Both the position numbers and the translations under genes were made by a program. From Dehalococcoidia bacterium CG2_30_46_9 (GTDB taxonomy: Bacteria > Chloroflexota > Dehalococcoidia > GIF9 > AB-539-J10): a stretch of 13,731 nt of DNA. Below, one piece after another: positions 1 through 6,174 of the stretch. How positions within the stretch are numbered: the stretch's first letter is position 1; each line of letters opens with the position of its first letter. Below the pieces are notes generated by a model. The model saw only the letters and a program-made list of their open reading frames with translations. It ran no database searches and had not been told where the DNA came from. The stretch spans positions 1-13,731 of the forward strand of contig MNYE01000071.1 of NCBI GenBank assembly GCA_001873005.1, read 5' to 3'.

Positions 1-141
1 TTTATGTGGATTAGGGATAGTCAATACTAAATCTCCTTTAATCATATAAGGGTGCTTCCCTCCCCTGTAAGGTCCATCAAAGCCAAGATTACGAAGCCGC
101 CTTACTAGTTCTGTCCAGGAAACCGGAGAAAGTTTAGCCAC
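1..141 (-). CDS. hicA: HicA-type mRNA interferase toxin (partial, C-terminus outside window)
   Basis: The first 47 codons of a HicA toxin read from GTG at 141 down to the window edge. The product begins VAKLSPVSWTELVRRL and contains GGKHPYMIKGDLVLTIPNPH, the typical small double-stranded-RNA-binding-like fold of HicA. The histidine in GGKH is at the place of the conserved active-site histidine of the family. HicA toxins are ribosome-independent mRNA cleaving enzymes neutralised by HicB. The GTG start overlaps the 3' end of hicB by 8 nt (hicB stop at 134-136), so the two are probably translationally coupled, with antitoxin first. Full HicA proteins are about 60-85 aa, so roughly the last third is missing here. 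The family call is from recognised sequence pattern; activity is inferred. Confidence 0.85.
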   Translation of the reverse strand, partial: MAKLSPVSWTELVRRLRNLGFDGPYRGGKHPYMIKGDLVLTIPNPHK

Positions 142-388
142 TGACTTCTAACTTTTCTAATTCCTCAATCCTGCTCATGCCAATGGGGGGTATTGGCAGC
201 CCCTTTCTTAGCCTCACTATAAGCCAACCCTCTATAACCTCTATAAGGTTCCGTCGACATTCTTCTAAAGTCTTGCCGGTTGCCCATACTCCTTCTAACT
301 CCGGCACCTCACCATAGTAGGGCTCTTCATCATCTATCAGCTCATATCTTGCCCTCTCTGAAGCAGCTTCTATATATTCGCTAATCAT
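134..388 (-). CDS. hicB: HicB-family antitoxin
   Basis: This 84-aa acidic protein has the HicB partial RNase-H-like fold. Residues about 6-60 include YEL..DEEPYYGEVPELEGVWATGKTLEECRRNLIEVIEGW, matching the family pattern of a strand ending in a P-E-L-x-G-x-x-A-x-G turn followed by a long helix. HicB binds and blocks HicA. No separate helix-turn-helix or ribbon-helix-helix domain is evident after residue 70, so autoregulation, if present, would rely on a partner or a very short tail. The ATG at 388 has a GGAAGG ribosome site about 10 nt upstream and a good promoter (TATAAT at 414-419). It overlaps hicA by 8 nt. Chromosomal hicBA pairs are often horizontally moved; this one sits next to a decayed gene and repeats. 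Confidence 0.88.
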   Translation of the reverse strand: MISEYIEAASERARYELIDDEEPYYGEVPELEGVWATGKTLEECRRNLIEVIEGWLIVRLRKGLPIPPIGMSRIEELEKLEVSG

Positions 389-413
389 TTAATTTCAACC
401 TTCCTTTCCTTTT

Positions 414-442
414 ATTATACGGCTCCTTTAAGCGCTCGGCAA
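414..442 (-). promoter_or_regulatory. sigma70-like promoter for hicBA
   Basis: On the minus strand there is TTGCCG (442-437), 17 nt spacing, and a perfect TATAAT (419-414), about 25 nt before the hicB ATG, followed by a GGAAGG ribosome site. A near copy with the same spacing lies at 2096-2124 in front of the flippase, so this promoter is part of a repeated element. Confidence 0.55.
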
Positions 443-516
443 CAAACATAGTCTCGAGTCTGATAGTCTAGAGTCATGAGTCGAGAGTCAATATTCTGGG
501 AATATCAGGAGGGGTA

Positions 517-560
517 GAGAGGAGGCCCTCCCTACACCACTCCTTATTTGTCAAGGGACG
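517..560. repeat. Family G repeat nested in repeat F
   Basis: The stretch with GGAGGCCCTCC and then CTTATTTGTCAAGGGA resembles the two tandem units at 12589-12695 inside the second GH57 gene (GGAGGCCCTCC / CTTATCTGGCGAGGG and CTTATTTGGCAAGGG). Here it is noncoding and splits composite repeat F. Confidence 0.55.
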
Positions 561-696
561 GGAGGGGGACTATTGACTGTGGACTAATGACTAATGACTG
601 GTTAAGGATGGAATCAAAAAGGTCACAGATGTCCTTTAGCCTCTCAGTCGTATAAGAGGTGGCAATTATAGACAAAAGTGGATTTGCCTCAGCCAT
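544..696 (-). pseudogene. Truncated family 2 glycosyltransferase (N-terminal fragment)
   Basis: A 50-codon reading frame opens with ATG at 696 and overlaps the flippase stop (689-691) in the arrangement ATGGCTGA. It encodes MAEANPLLSIIATSYTTERL and then KDICDLFDSILNQ, which is the standard start of a GT-A family 2 glycosyltransferase: first beta strand (LLSIIATSYT) followed by the helix leading to DSILNQ. Normally TYPNIEIIVVDDxS would follow. Instead, at about 603, the frame enters repeat F sequence and stops at 544-546 after a low-complexity tail (SLVISPQS...). The rest of the gene, including the DxD region, is not found in the window. It was probably co-translated with the flippase in a surface-polysaccharide operon before a repeat-associated deletion. 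The family call rests on 32 residues and is therefore moderate. Confidence 0.6.
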
Positions 697-2062
697 GAAC
701 ACTCTCTTGAAGTCCTTTGGTTGGTCGCCAAAGATTATACACTATTAGCAAAGCGGCTATCCCCTGGCTTATCAGAGAAGCAATTCCGGCTCCAAGGATT
801 CCCATTCGGGGCAAGAGAACCCAGCTTAGCACTAAAGTGCATACTGCTATAAGGGCAGTAAGCCAAATAACATCTTTCATCTTCTTCTGCACCCTTTTAA
901 CACCGAAGTAAATATAGTTGATGCTTTGGGGGAGTGCGGAGACAGCTAAAATCCAGAGGAGCCTGGTTGCGTTTTCAGAGTAGGCTCTACCGAAAAGGAG
1001 GAGAACCTTATCTCCAATAAGAAAAACAAGAATAATAGCCGGGACGAGTAAGAGCAGCACCAGCTTCAAGCTCCTCTTGATGTTCTGCCCTAGCTTTTGC
1101 TCATCGTATGAGCCCTCAGCGAAGAGGGCGGTAGAGGTAGCACCAGCAATGGCAGATAATAGACCAGCTACGCCCGAGGCGATATAGAAATAGGCATTGG
1201 CTTCAGCTCCCAAAAGGTTTACCACCATTAAAGTCAGAACAAAAGCAGGAGCAGTTTGGAGTAGAACCACAATGTAATTAGTCAAGGAAAAGCGTGCCAT
1301 CTCATTTACTACTTCCTTTCTTATAGTGGGGAAGAAGCGGTAGCCTGCCTGAACTCGAGGAAGAAATAAGAATATAACGACCCCAGCCGCTACCACAAAA
1401 CCAATTAGCCAGGAGGCGAAGATGCCACCGGAATGGAAGAATGCCGCCAGAGGGATTATTAAGGTAAGCTTGAGCAAGGCATTGATAATATTCTGTACCA
1501 TGGTGAAGTCTGCCCTTCTTTTAGCAATAAAGGGGGAGCTTAGAAGAGAGAAAAGAGTATAGGCGGCAGTGAAGACAACAAAGGCAATAAGCCAAATCAG
1601 GTTCTGCCGGAGGAAGATAAGGGCTGGCGACCAGAGACTAAGCCCGGCGATGAAGATGAGGGCAAAAATTATGGACAACAATCCAGTAATGGTGAAGGTA
1701 GAGTTGATAGTAATATTCGACTTCTCACCTGAATTAGGGAGAAAGCGAATAAGCCCATAATTAAGCCCCAGAGTTGACAGTAGTGCCAGCAAGCCAGCAG
1801 CAGAGATAATAGCTGAAGCCAGCCCCACATCTGAGGCTGAATAAAACCTTGCCGCTAGAATCCAGAAGACAAAGCCGAGGGCGGCGGTAACTCCACTACT
1901 GAGCATAAGATAGACAGCATTGCGGTAAAAGGAAACCCCATAGAGGCTCTTTATACCCTTCTCTGGCGACCGAACAATCCTTAAAGCATCAAAAAAGGTT
2001 GCTTTAACAAAATAAAGGGCTCCTTTTAGCAAAGTTGAACTTTTTTCAAGTCCCTTCATCAT
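689..2062 (-). CDS. Wzx-like polysaccharide flippase (MOP/MATE superfamily)
   Basis: This 457-aa, highly hydrophobic protein has about 12-13 predicted membrane spans by eye. After a 45-residue N-terminal lead it shows the hallmark of oligosaccharide/lipid-linked sugar flippases: a first span pair (AVYLMLSSGVTAALGFVFWI), then LAARFYSASDVGLASAIISA and a GLNYGLIRFLP segment. Length and topology match the family. The role would be moving lipid-linked oligosaccharide across the cytoplasmic membrane for surface polysaccharide assembly. The start is ATG at 2062 (a second ATG follows directly); no close ribosome site is visible, AGAGGAA being about 25 nt away. It has the promoter-like element at 2096-2124 upstream and overlaps a truncated glycosyltransferase downstream, so it is likely a remnant of a larger glycan operon. 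The substrate cannot be read from sequence. Confidence 0.85.
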   Translation of the reverse strand: MMKGLEKSSTLLKGALYFVKATFFDALRIVRSPEKGIKSLYGVSFYRNAVYLMLSSGVTAALGFVFWILAARFYSASDVGLASAIISAAGLLALLSTLGLNYGLIRFLPNSGEKSNITINSTFTITGLLSIIFALIFIAGLSLWSPALIFLRQNLIWLIAFVVFTAAYTLFSLLSSPFIAKRRADFTMVQNIINALLKLTLIIPLAAFFHSGGIFASWLIGFVVAAGVVIFLFLPRVQAGYRFFPTIRKEVVNEMARFSLTNYIVVLLQTAPAFVLTLMVVNLLGAEANAYFYIASGVAGLLSAIAGATSTALFAEGSYDEQKLGQNIKRSLKLVLLLLVPAIILVFLIGDKVLLLFGRAYSENATRLLWILAVSALPQSINYIYFGVKRVQKKMKDVIWLTALIAVCTLVLSWVLLPRMGILGAGIASLISQGIAALLIVYNLWRPTKGLQESVHG

Positions 2063-2089
2063 TGCTCAGTTTATTGAGTTTGTTGGGTT

Positions 2090-2222
2090 CCTCTTATTAT
2101 ATGGCTCCCTGGAGTGCTCGGCAACAAAGATAGTCTCGATAGTCCAGAGTCGGGATCAGGAGTTGGGGGTTGTGAGGTGGTTAGGGACTACCGACTGTTG
2201 ACTAAGGACTTTTTGACTGATG
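2090..2222. repeat. Composite repeat F, copy 2
   Basis: It has the same order of parts as 408-603: the promoter-bearing end, GTCTCGATAGTCCAGAGTC, a GT-rich middle, and a GACTGTTGACTAAGGACT end. It lacks the nested family G repeat. It occupies the start of the divergent region between the flippase and the glycogen operon. Confidence 0.55.
2096..2124 (-). promoter_or_regulatory. sigma70-like promoter for the flippase
   Basis: On the minus strand there is TTGCCG (2124-2119), 17 nt, then TATAAT (2101-2096), 34 nt before the flippase ATG. Spacing and hexamers are identical to the hicBA promoter, and flanking sequence is shared too. Confidence 0.5.
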
Positions 2223-2255
2223 AGGGTTCGCTGTTCAACAGGTTAATTCGCGGGG

Positions 2256-2284
2256 TTGCAGTATTTAATACCTTGCAATATAAT
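2256..2284 (+). promoter_or_regulatory. Candidate promoter of the glycogen operon
   Basis: A perfect TATAAT (2279-2284) sits 17 nt after TTGCAG (2256-2261), which shares only the TTG of the -35 consensus. The spacer holds an imperfect inverted repeat (TTGCA-GTATT-T-AATAC-CTTGCAA, 2256-2278) that could be an operator. It would give a leader of about 185 nt containing the family D hairpin before the first GH57 gene. There is no direct evidence of activity. Confidence 0.4.
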
Positions 2285-2331
2285 TATTAGGCATACTTGC
2301 TATAGTCAATTGCGAAAATGGTTACACAAAG

Positions 2332-2454
2332 GTCATTGCGAGGCTGATGAAGTCAGCCGAAGCAATCCTTGTTGCGAGCGAAGCGTAGCAATCCCCTGAG
2401 ATTGCTTCGTCGCTCCGCTCCTCGCAATGACATGGAGACAAGGCTCGCAATGAC
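2332..2454. repeat. Family D palindromic element (MITE/REP-like) with extra half-end
   Basis: Positions 2332-2431 form a 100-bp element with perfect 12-bp terminal inverted repeats, GTCATTGCGAGG at 2332-2343 and CCTCGCAATGAC at 2420-2431. Internal complementary parts (GAAGCAATCC against GATTGCTTCG) make it strongly foldable. A solitary right end (CTCGCAATGACA, 2443-2454) follows. Elements with GTCATTGCGAG ends are, from general knowledge, common in uncultured bacterial genomes. It lies in the leader of the first GH57 gene, ending 22 nt before its ATG, and has no T-run, so a terminator role is not supported. Confidence 0.75.
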
Positions 2455-2476
2455 AGGTAAAATTGTGTAGTTATTT

Positions 2477-3769
2477 ATGATCTACTGGGCGCAATTACTG
2501 CATTTCTACCAGCCGCCAACACAATCTCACCATGTCCTGGCTAGAGTTTGTCACGAGTCCTATCGTCCCCTTCTTCAGGTCTTCAGAGATTATCCCTATG
2601 CCAGGGTCACGGTTAACATGTGCGGCGTTCTTACTGAGATGCTATCCGAACATGGTCATGGAGACATTATAGAAATGCTGAAGGAGCTAGCAAAGAATGG
2701 TCAGATAGAATTCACTGGCAGTGGCAAATATCATCCTATTCTGCCTCTTATTCCTAAGGGTGAGGTGGAGAGGCAGATCATGGAAAATGCCAGAACTAAT
2801 CGTCAATTTCTGGACAGTTTTATTCCTAAAGGCTTCTTTCCACCTGAGCTATGCTATAGCTATGATATTGTTGAACCTGTCTTAAGAGCCGGGCACCGCT
2901 GGATTATCCTTAGTGGTGTGGCTTGCCCTGTTAATTGGCCTGTGGATAGGATTGACGAAATTGAATTTGAGGGGGAAAGTCTAGCAGTCCTCTTTCGCGA
3001 CGATATTTTAAGCAACAAGATTAGTTTTCGCTCGATAACGAGCAATGAGTTTTTGGAGCATGTGCGACAACTTGGTGTTGGGGGAGAGAATAGTTATGTT
3101 ATAACTGCTATGGATGCCGAGACCTTTGGTCATCACATTAAAAATTGGGAAATTGAATTCCTGGCTAAGGTTTACGAACAGTTGCAACCAGCAGAGCAGA
3201 TTGGCAAGCCTTTCCAGCCACGAATGGCTCTGGCAAAACAGACTTGTAACCCCTCAGGCATACAAGGAGTGCAAATGGTTTGTCTCAGCGAGCTCCTGGA
3301 CATTTTTCCTCGCGGAGCGGTTATCCAGCCCAAGGCCTCGTCATGGAGCACCAGTAAGGAGGATATTGAATCATCTGACTTTTACCCTCTGTGGCGTAGC
3401 AAGAGTAACGAAATTCATAAACTGCAATGGAAACATTTGGAAATCTGTCTCGATATGGTCAGAAAGGCATCAGCCTGGGCTGACAATGAAGAAAGTAGAA
3501 ACCTTGCTTCGACTGCTCGTTACTTTATGGACCTTGCTCTTCATAGCGATCAATTTTGGTGGGCTAATGGAAAGTCAAGGTGGGATATTAACCTGGTGCA
3601 TAAAGGCTTACTTTTCCAAAAAGAAGTGATTTTGAACGCTTATAAAGCTATAAATATTACTGGGATTGATAGTTTTCAAAAGAACGAATGTTACTATCGT
3701 CTTGCTGCCGCCAGAGAACTGGAGCGCAGAATAGTGGACAAGCTCCTCGAGGAAAATCCTAAGCACTAA
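2477..3769 (+). CDS. Glycoside hydrolase family 57 protein
   Basis: This 430-aa protein carries the ordered GH57 motifs: motif 1 LLHFYQPP (residues 7-14), motif 2 EFTGSGKYHPILPLIP (78-93), motif 3 GFFPPELCYS (119-128) with candidate nucleophile E124, and motif 4 ITAMDAETFGHHIKNWE (209-225) with candidate acid D213. GH57 enzymes are retaining alpha-glucan hydrolases, transferases or branching enzymes. This one is shorter than the 600-aa amylase/glucanotransferase class and has no added C-terminal beta domain. Motif 3 differs from the usual W-L-x-E form, so substrate is uncertain. It opens the glycogen cluster and probably acts on intracellular alpha-glucan. The ATG at 2477 starts the family-typical IYWAQLLHF strand; the ribosome site is weak. 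The last codons and stop (PKH-stop) come from repeat A, which begins at 3759, so the native C-terminus has been replaced. Confidence 0.88.
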   Translation: MIYWAQLLHFYQPPTQSHHVLARVCHESYRPLLQVFRDYPYARVTVNMCGVLTEMLSEHGHGDIIEMLKELAKNGQIEFTGSGKYHPILPLIPKGEVERQIMENARTNRQFLDSFIPKGFFPPELCYSYDIVEPVLRAGHRWIILSGVACPVNWPVDRIDEIEFEGESLAVLFRDDILSNKISFRSITSNEFLEHVRQLGVGGENSYVITAMDAETFGHHIKNWEIEFLAKVYEQLQPAEQIGKPFQPRMALAKQTCNPSGIQGVQMVCLSELLDIFPRGAVIQPKASSWSTSKEDIESSDFYPLWRSKSNEIHKLQWKHLEICLDMVRKASAWADNEESRNLASTARYFMDLALHSDQFWWANGKSRWDINLVHKGLLFQKEVILNAYKAINITGIDSFQKNECYYRLAAARELERRIVDKLLEENPKH

Positions 3770-3915
3770 ATACGAAACAATATAGAAAATTAAAAATCAA
3801 AGGTCAAAAGTCAAAATGACAACTCAAAATGCAAAATTTTTAACTTTTGCTCTGTCATTTTGCATTTTTATTTTTGCTTTTTGATATTGTTTAGGGTTTA
3901 GAATTTAGAGCTTAG
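3759..3915. repeat. Family A palindromic AT-rich element (MITE-like)
   Basis: This 157-bp imperfect palindrome starts CTAAGCACTAAATACGAAAC and ends, on the reverse strand, with CTAAGCTCTAAATTCTAAAC; the arms then share ACAATAT and runs with AAAATGCAAAA and AAAATGACA. The arms match the sequences on both sides of the four-helix-bundle gene (about 11374-11440 and 11778-11835), so it looks like an internally deleted version of that gene-bearing element. Its first bases provide the stop codon of the upstream GH57 gene. It could form a long hairpin in RNA between that gene and glgP. Confidence 0.7.
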
Positions 3916-3935
3916 TCCTGAACTTAATTCAGGAT
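3912..3935. repeat. Family C hairpin repeat
   Basis: TCCTGAACTTAATTCAGGA at 3916-3934 is a hairpin with 7-bp arms. The 24 nt at 3912-3935 recur identically at 8561-8584. It directly abuts the family A element and lies 29 nt before the glgP ATG. Confidence 0.6.
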
Positions 3936-3963
3936 AGGATTTACAGAAAGGGAGTGAAGGAAA

Positions 3964-6123
3964 ATGTCTGACGTGTATCTTGATTTAAAGCTGCCTCCTC
4001 GCATAGGGAGGCTGGATGAACTTGCTCATAACTTGTGGTGGAGCTGGCATCCCGAAGCACGAGAGTTATTCCGAGCTTTGGATTATCAGTTATGGAGAAT
4101 GGACAATCACAATCCCGTGAAGCAATTACATCAGATTAGCCCCGATCGGCTGCGTGCTGCGGCTAATGACCTGGTATTCCTGATTTTGTACGACAAAGTG
4201 ATGGCTCATTTTGATGCTGATATTTTGGCCTGTAATACCTGGGCTGCCACGAGGCACCCCAGGCTCTTAGTTAAGCCCATCGCTTACTTCTCGCCGGAAT
4301 TTGCCCTTCATACCTCACTGCCAATATATGCCGGTGGTTTGGGTGTCTTAGCGGGAGATTTTTGCAAAGAGGCTAGCGATGTTGGCTTGCCGCTGGTTGC
4401 TGTGGGTTTTATGTACCCTCAGGGCTATTTTCACCAGCATATCTCGGGTGAAGGCTGGCAGGAAGAAGTCTATGATTACCTTGACTTCACAGATATGCCT
4501 ATTAGTCCAGTGTTGTCCAAATGCAATGGGGGGAAAGTTGTAGCTCAGATCCAACTAGAAGATAGGACTTTATCCGTTGCCGTGTGGCAAGTACGAGTTG
4601 GCCACAATACTGTTTACCTGCTGGATACTAATATTGACGAGAATGCTGCCCGGGATAGAGAATTCTCCGCTCGCCTTTATATCGCTGATTCCGAAATGCG
4701 TATAGAGCAAGAAATTGTTCTCGGCATTGGAGGGGTGCGAACTATAAGGGCATTAGGCATTGAGCCCGCTATCTGGCATGCTAACGAAGCACATAGCGCT
4801 TTCATGATGCTGGAACGGGTGAGGGAAGAAGTAGCTGGAGGTACGTCTTTTTCTGAGGCTATTCGGCGGGTACAACAGACAACTGTATTTACCACTCACT
4901 CACCGGTCCTGGCAACTCAGGATGTCTTTCCTATCCCTCTTGTGGAGAAGTATTTCCATGGTTATTGGGAGTCTCTTGGGCTTAGCCGCGAAGACTTTTT
5001 GAAGTTAGGGCAATATGATGCCCTGACCCTGAAACAAGTTCAGGGTCAGGGTTTCAGTATGGCGGCACTGGCTTTGAGGATGGCTAACCAGCGTAATGCT
5101 GTAAGCCAGCTTCATGGTCGAACAGCCAGAAAAATGTGGCATGGGCTCTGGCCTAATGTCAAAGAAGAGGAAGTGCCTATTTCTTCGGTGACCAATGGAA
5201 TCCATGTGCCCACATGGGTCGCCCGCGAATTGCTGCCTGCTTACGAGAAATACCTTGGTCAAGATTGGCTGGAAAGGCAAGACCTTCCACAAGTCTGGGA
5301 ACGCATATTGGATGTTCCCGATGATGAGCTTTGGGCTATTCATCAAGCGTTAAAGCATAAGCTTGTGGCTGCTATAGTGGAGCGGGTGCAAAACCGCTGG
5401 GCGGAAAACCAGCTCATGGCGAAACAAGTGGTGGCAATGGGTGCCTTGCTCGATTCTGAAGCCTTGACCATTGGTTTTTGTCGTCGTTTTACCGAATATA
5501 AACGTCCTGGCTTGATTTTCCAGGACATAGAGCGACTCAAAAAGATTGTTACCGACCGCTTTCATCCGGTTCAAATAATATTCGCCGGTAAACCTCACCC
5601 GGCTGACCTTCGAGGCAAGCAGCTTATCCACGAAGTGTATGAGTTAGCTTTAGACCAGAGGTTTCTCGGGCGTATAGCTTTTGTGGAAGATTATGATATG
5701 CATATAGCACATCATCTTGTGCAGGGTGTTGATGTTTGGCTTAATACCCCTCAGCGTCTGCAGGAAGCCTGTGGCACAAGTGGCATGAAAGCGGCACTTA
5801 ATGGAGTGCTGCATCTCAGCGTTCTCGATGGCTGGTGGTATGAAGGTTATAACGGCAAAAATGGCTGGGCAATTGACAAGGGTTCCGGAATAATTGAGTC
5901 CGGGGAACAGGATTATCGGGATGCCCAGGCAATCTATCGCTTTTTGGAGGAGGAAATTGTGCCCCTCTATTATGATAGGGATGCCAGCGGTGTACCGAAG
6001 GGATGGGTTCAAATGATGAAAGAGGCAATTCGCTCGATTGTGCCACATTTCTGTGCAAGGAGGATGCTGAAAGAGTATAGTGAAAAATTGTATACGGCTG
6101 CCGCGAAGAATCTCACTTTGTAG
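3964..6123 (+). CDS. glgP: Alpha-glucan (glycogen/maltodextrin) phosphorylase
   Basis: This 719-aa GT35 enzyme releases glucose-1-phosphate from alpha-1,4-glucan ends using phosphate and pyridoxal phosphate, in the cytoplasm. Residues 10-100 are the DUF3417-type N-terminus (LAHNLWWSWHP at 20-30) of the shorter archaeal/bacterial phosphorylases. YFSPEFALHTSLPIYAGGLGVLAGD spans about 108-132. The PLP-lysine motif EACGTSGMKAALNG is at 601-614, with K609 the expected Schiff-base lysine; GFCRRFTEYKRP (504-515) and VTNGIHVPTW (409-418) are also intact. A ribosome site (AAGGGAGTGAAGG) precedes the ATG. About 12 residues (351-362) come from an inserted perfect palindrome at 5021-5051, between LKLGQ and GFSMAALALR, where relatives have a short linker; the frame is kept. 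The stop TAG belongs to repeat B. Catalytic motifs suggest the enzyme is functional. Confidence 0.93.
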   Translation: MSDVYLDLKLPPRIGRLDELAHNLWWSWHPEARELFRALDYQLWRMDNHNPVKQLHQISPDRLRAAANDLVFLILYDKVMAHFDADILACNTWAATRHPRLLVKPIAYFSPEFALHTSLPIYAGGLGVLAGDFCKEASDVGLPLVAVGFMYPQGYFHQHISGEGWQEEVYDYLDFTDMPISPVLSKCNGGKVVAQIQLEDRTLSVAVWQVRVGHNTVYLLDTNIDENAARDREFSARLYIADSEMRIEQEIVLGIGGVRTIRALGIEPAIWHANEAHSAFMMLERVREEVAGGTSFSEAIRRVQQTTVFTTHSPVLATQDVFPIPLVEKYFHGYWESLGLSREDFLKLGQYDALTLKQVQGQGFSMAALALRMANQRNAVSQLHGRTARKMWHGLWPNVKEEEVPISSVTNGIHVPTWVARELLPAYEKYLGQDWLERQDLPQVWERILDVPDDELWAIHQALKHKLVAAIVERVQNRWAENQLMAKQVVAMGALLDSEALTIGFCRRFTEYKRPGLIFQDIERLKKIVTDRFHPVQIIFAGKPHPADLRGKQLIHEVYELALDQRFLGRIAFVEDYDMHIAHHLVQGVDVWLNTPQRLQEACGTSGMKAALNGVLHLSVLDGWWYEGYNGKNGWAIDKGSGIIESGEQDYRDAQAIYRFLEEEIVPLYYDRDASGVPKGWVQMMKEAIRSIVPHFCARRMLKEYSEKLYTAAAKNLTL
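5021..5051. repeat. Family C palindrome inserted in glgP
   Basis: Arms CCCTGACCCTGAA (5021-5033) and TTCAGGGTCAGGG (5039-5051) are perfectly complementary across a 5-nt loop ACAAG. The core CTGAA-ACAAG-TTCAG is shared with 8601-8615 and, as CTGAA-TCAAG-TTCAG, with 13478-13492. It is translated in frame as DALTLKQVQGQ within glycogen phosphorylase. Confidence 0.75.
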
Positions 6124-6174
6124 TGCGAGGCTTTAGCCTCGTGCACTGATGCACGACCCTAAAGGGTCGCACTA
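6121..6174. repeat. Family B double-hairpin element, copy 1 (glgP/glgB junction)
   Basis: This 54-bp element has ends TAGTGCGA and TCGCACTA and two internal hairpins, GCGAGGCTTTAGCCTCG and CGACCCTAAAGGGTCG. Its first three bases are the glgP stop codon, and an ATG in its centre (6149) opens the extended glgB frame. The same element occurs in reverse orientation at 9815-9860. No T-run follows, so it is not a typical terminator. Confidence 0.75.

Larger units (their letters stand above)
408..603. repeat. Composite repeat F, copy 1 (promoter end plus AGTC/GACT-rich arms)
   Basis: The segment begins with a promoter-bearing end (408-458) that matches 2090-2140 at about 43 of 51 positions. It is followed by degenerate AGTC/GAGTC-rich sequence to about 490, and ends with GACTATTGACTGTGGACTAA-type sequence (569-603). 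Copy 2 at 2090-2222 has the same order of parts but is about 60 bp shorter, because copy 1 carries a family G repeat in its middle (517-560). The right edge falls inside the truncated glycosyltransferase, so this element or a recombination through it marks the truncation point. No coding function is seen. Confidence 0.6.

Noticed and set aside
2301..2306. TATAGT as the -10 of the glycogen operon
   Set aside because: The nearest TTGCAA lies 22 nt upstream, too far; TATAAT at 2279-2284 has correct spacing.
3114..3629. 171-codon open frame inside the first GH57 gene
   Set aside because: It is an alternative frame of a gene with clear GH57 motifs; its translation shows no family pattern.
5005..5346. 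113-codon minus-strand open frame opposite glgP
   Set aside because: It is fully opposite conserved phosphorylase sequence and partly reads the inserted palindrome; no independent support.
5650..6048. 132-codon minus-strand open frame opposite glgP
   Set aside because: It lies opposite the PLP-lysine region of glgP, has no recognisable domain and no start signals; a shadow frame.
6121..6174. Rho-independent terminator after glgP
   Set aside because: The hairpins are strong but no U-run follows, the same element occurs in inverted orientation at 9815-9860, and the next glycogen gene starts at once, so a repeat element is the better reading.
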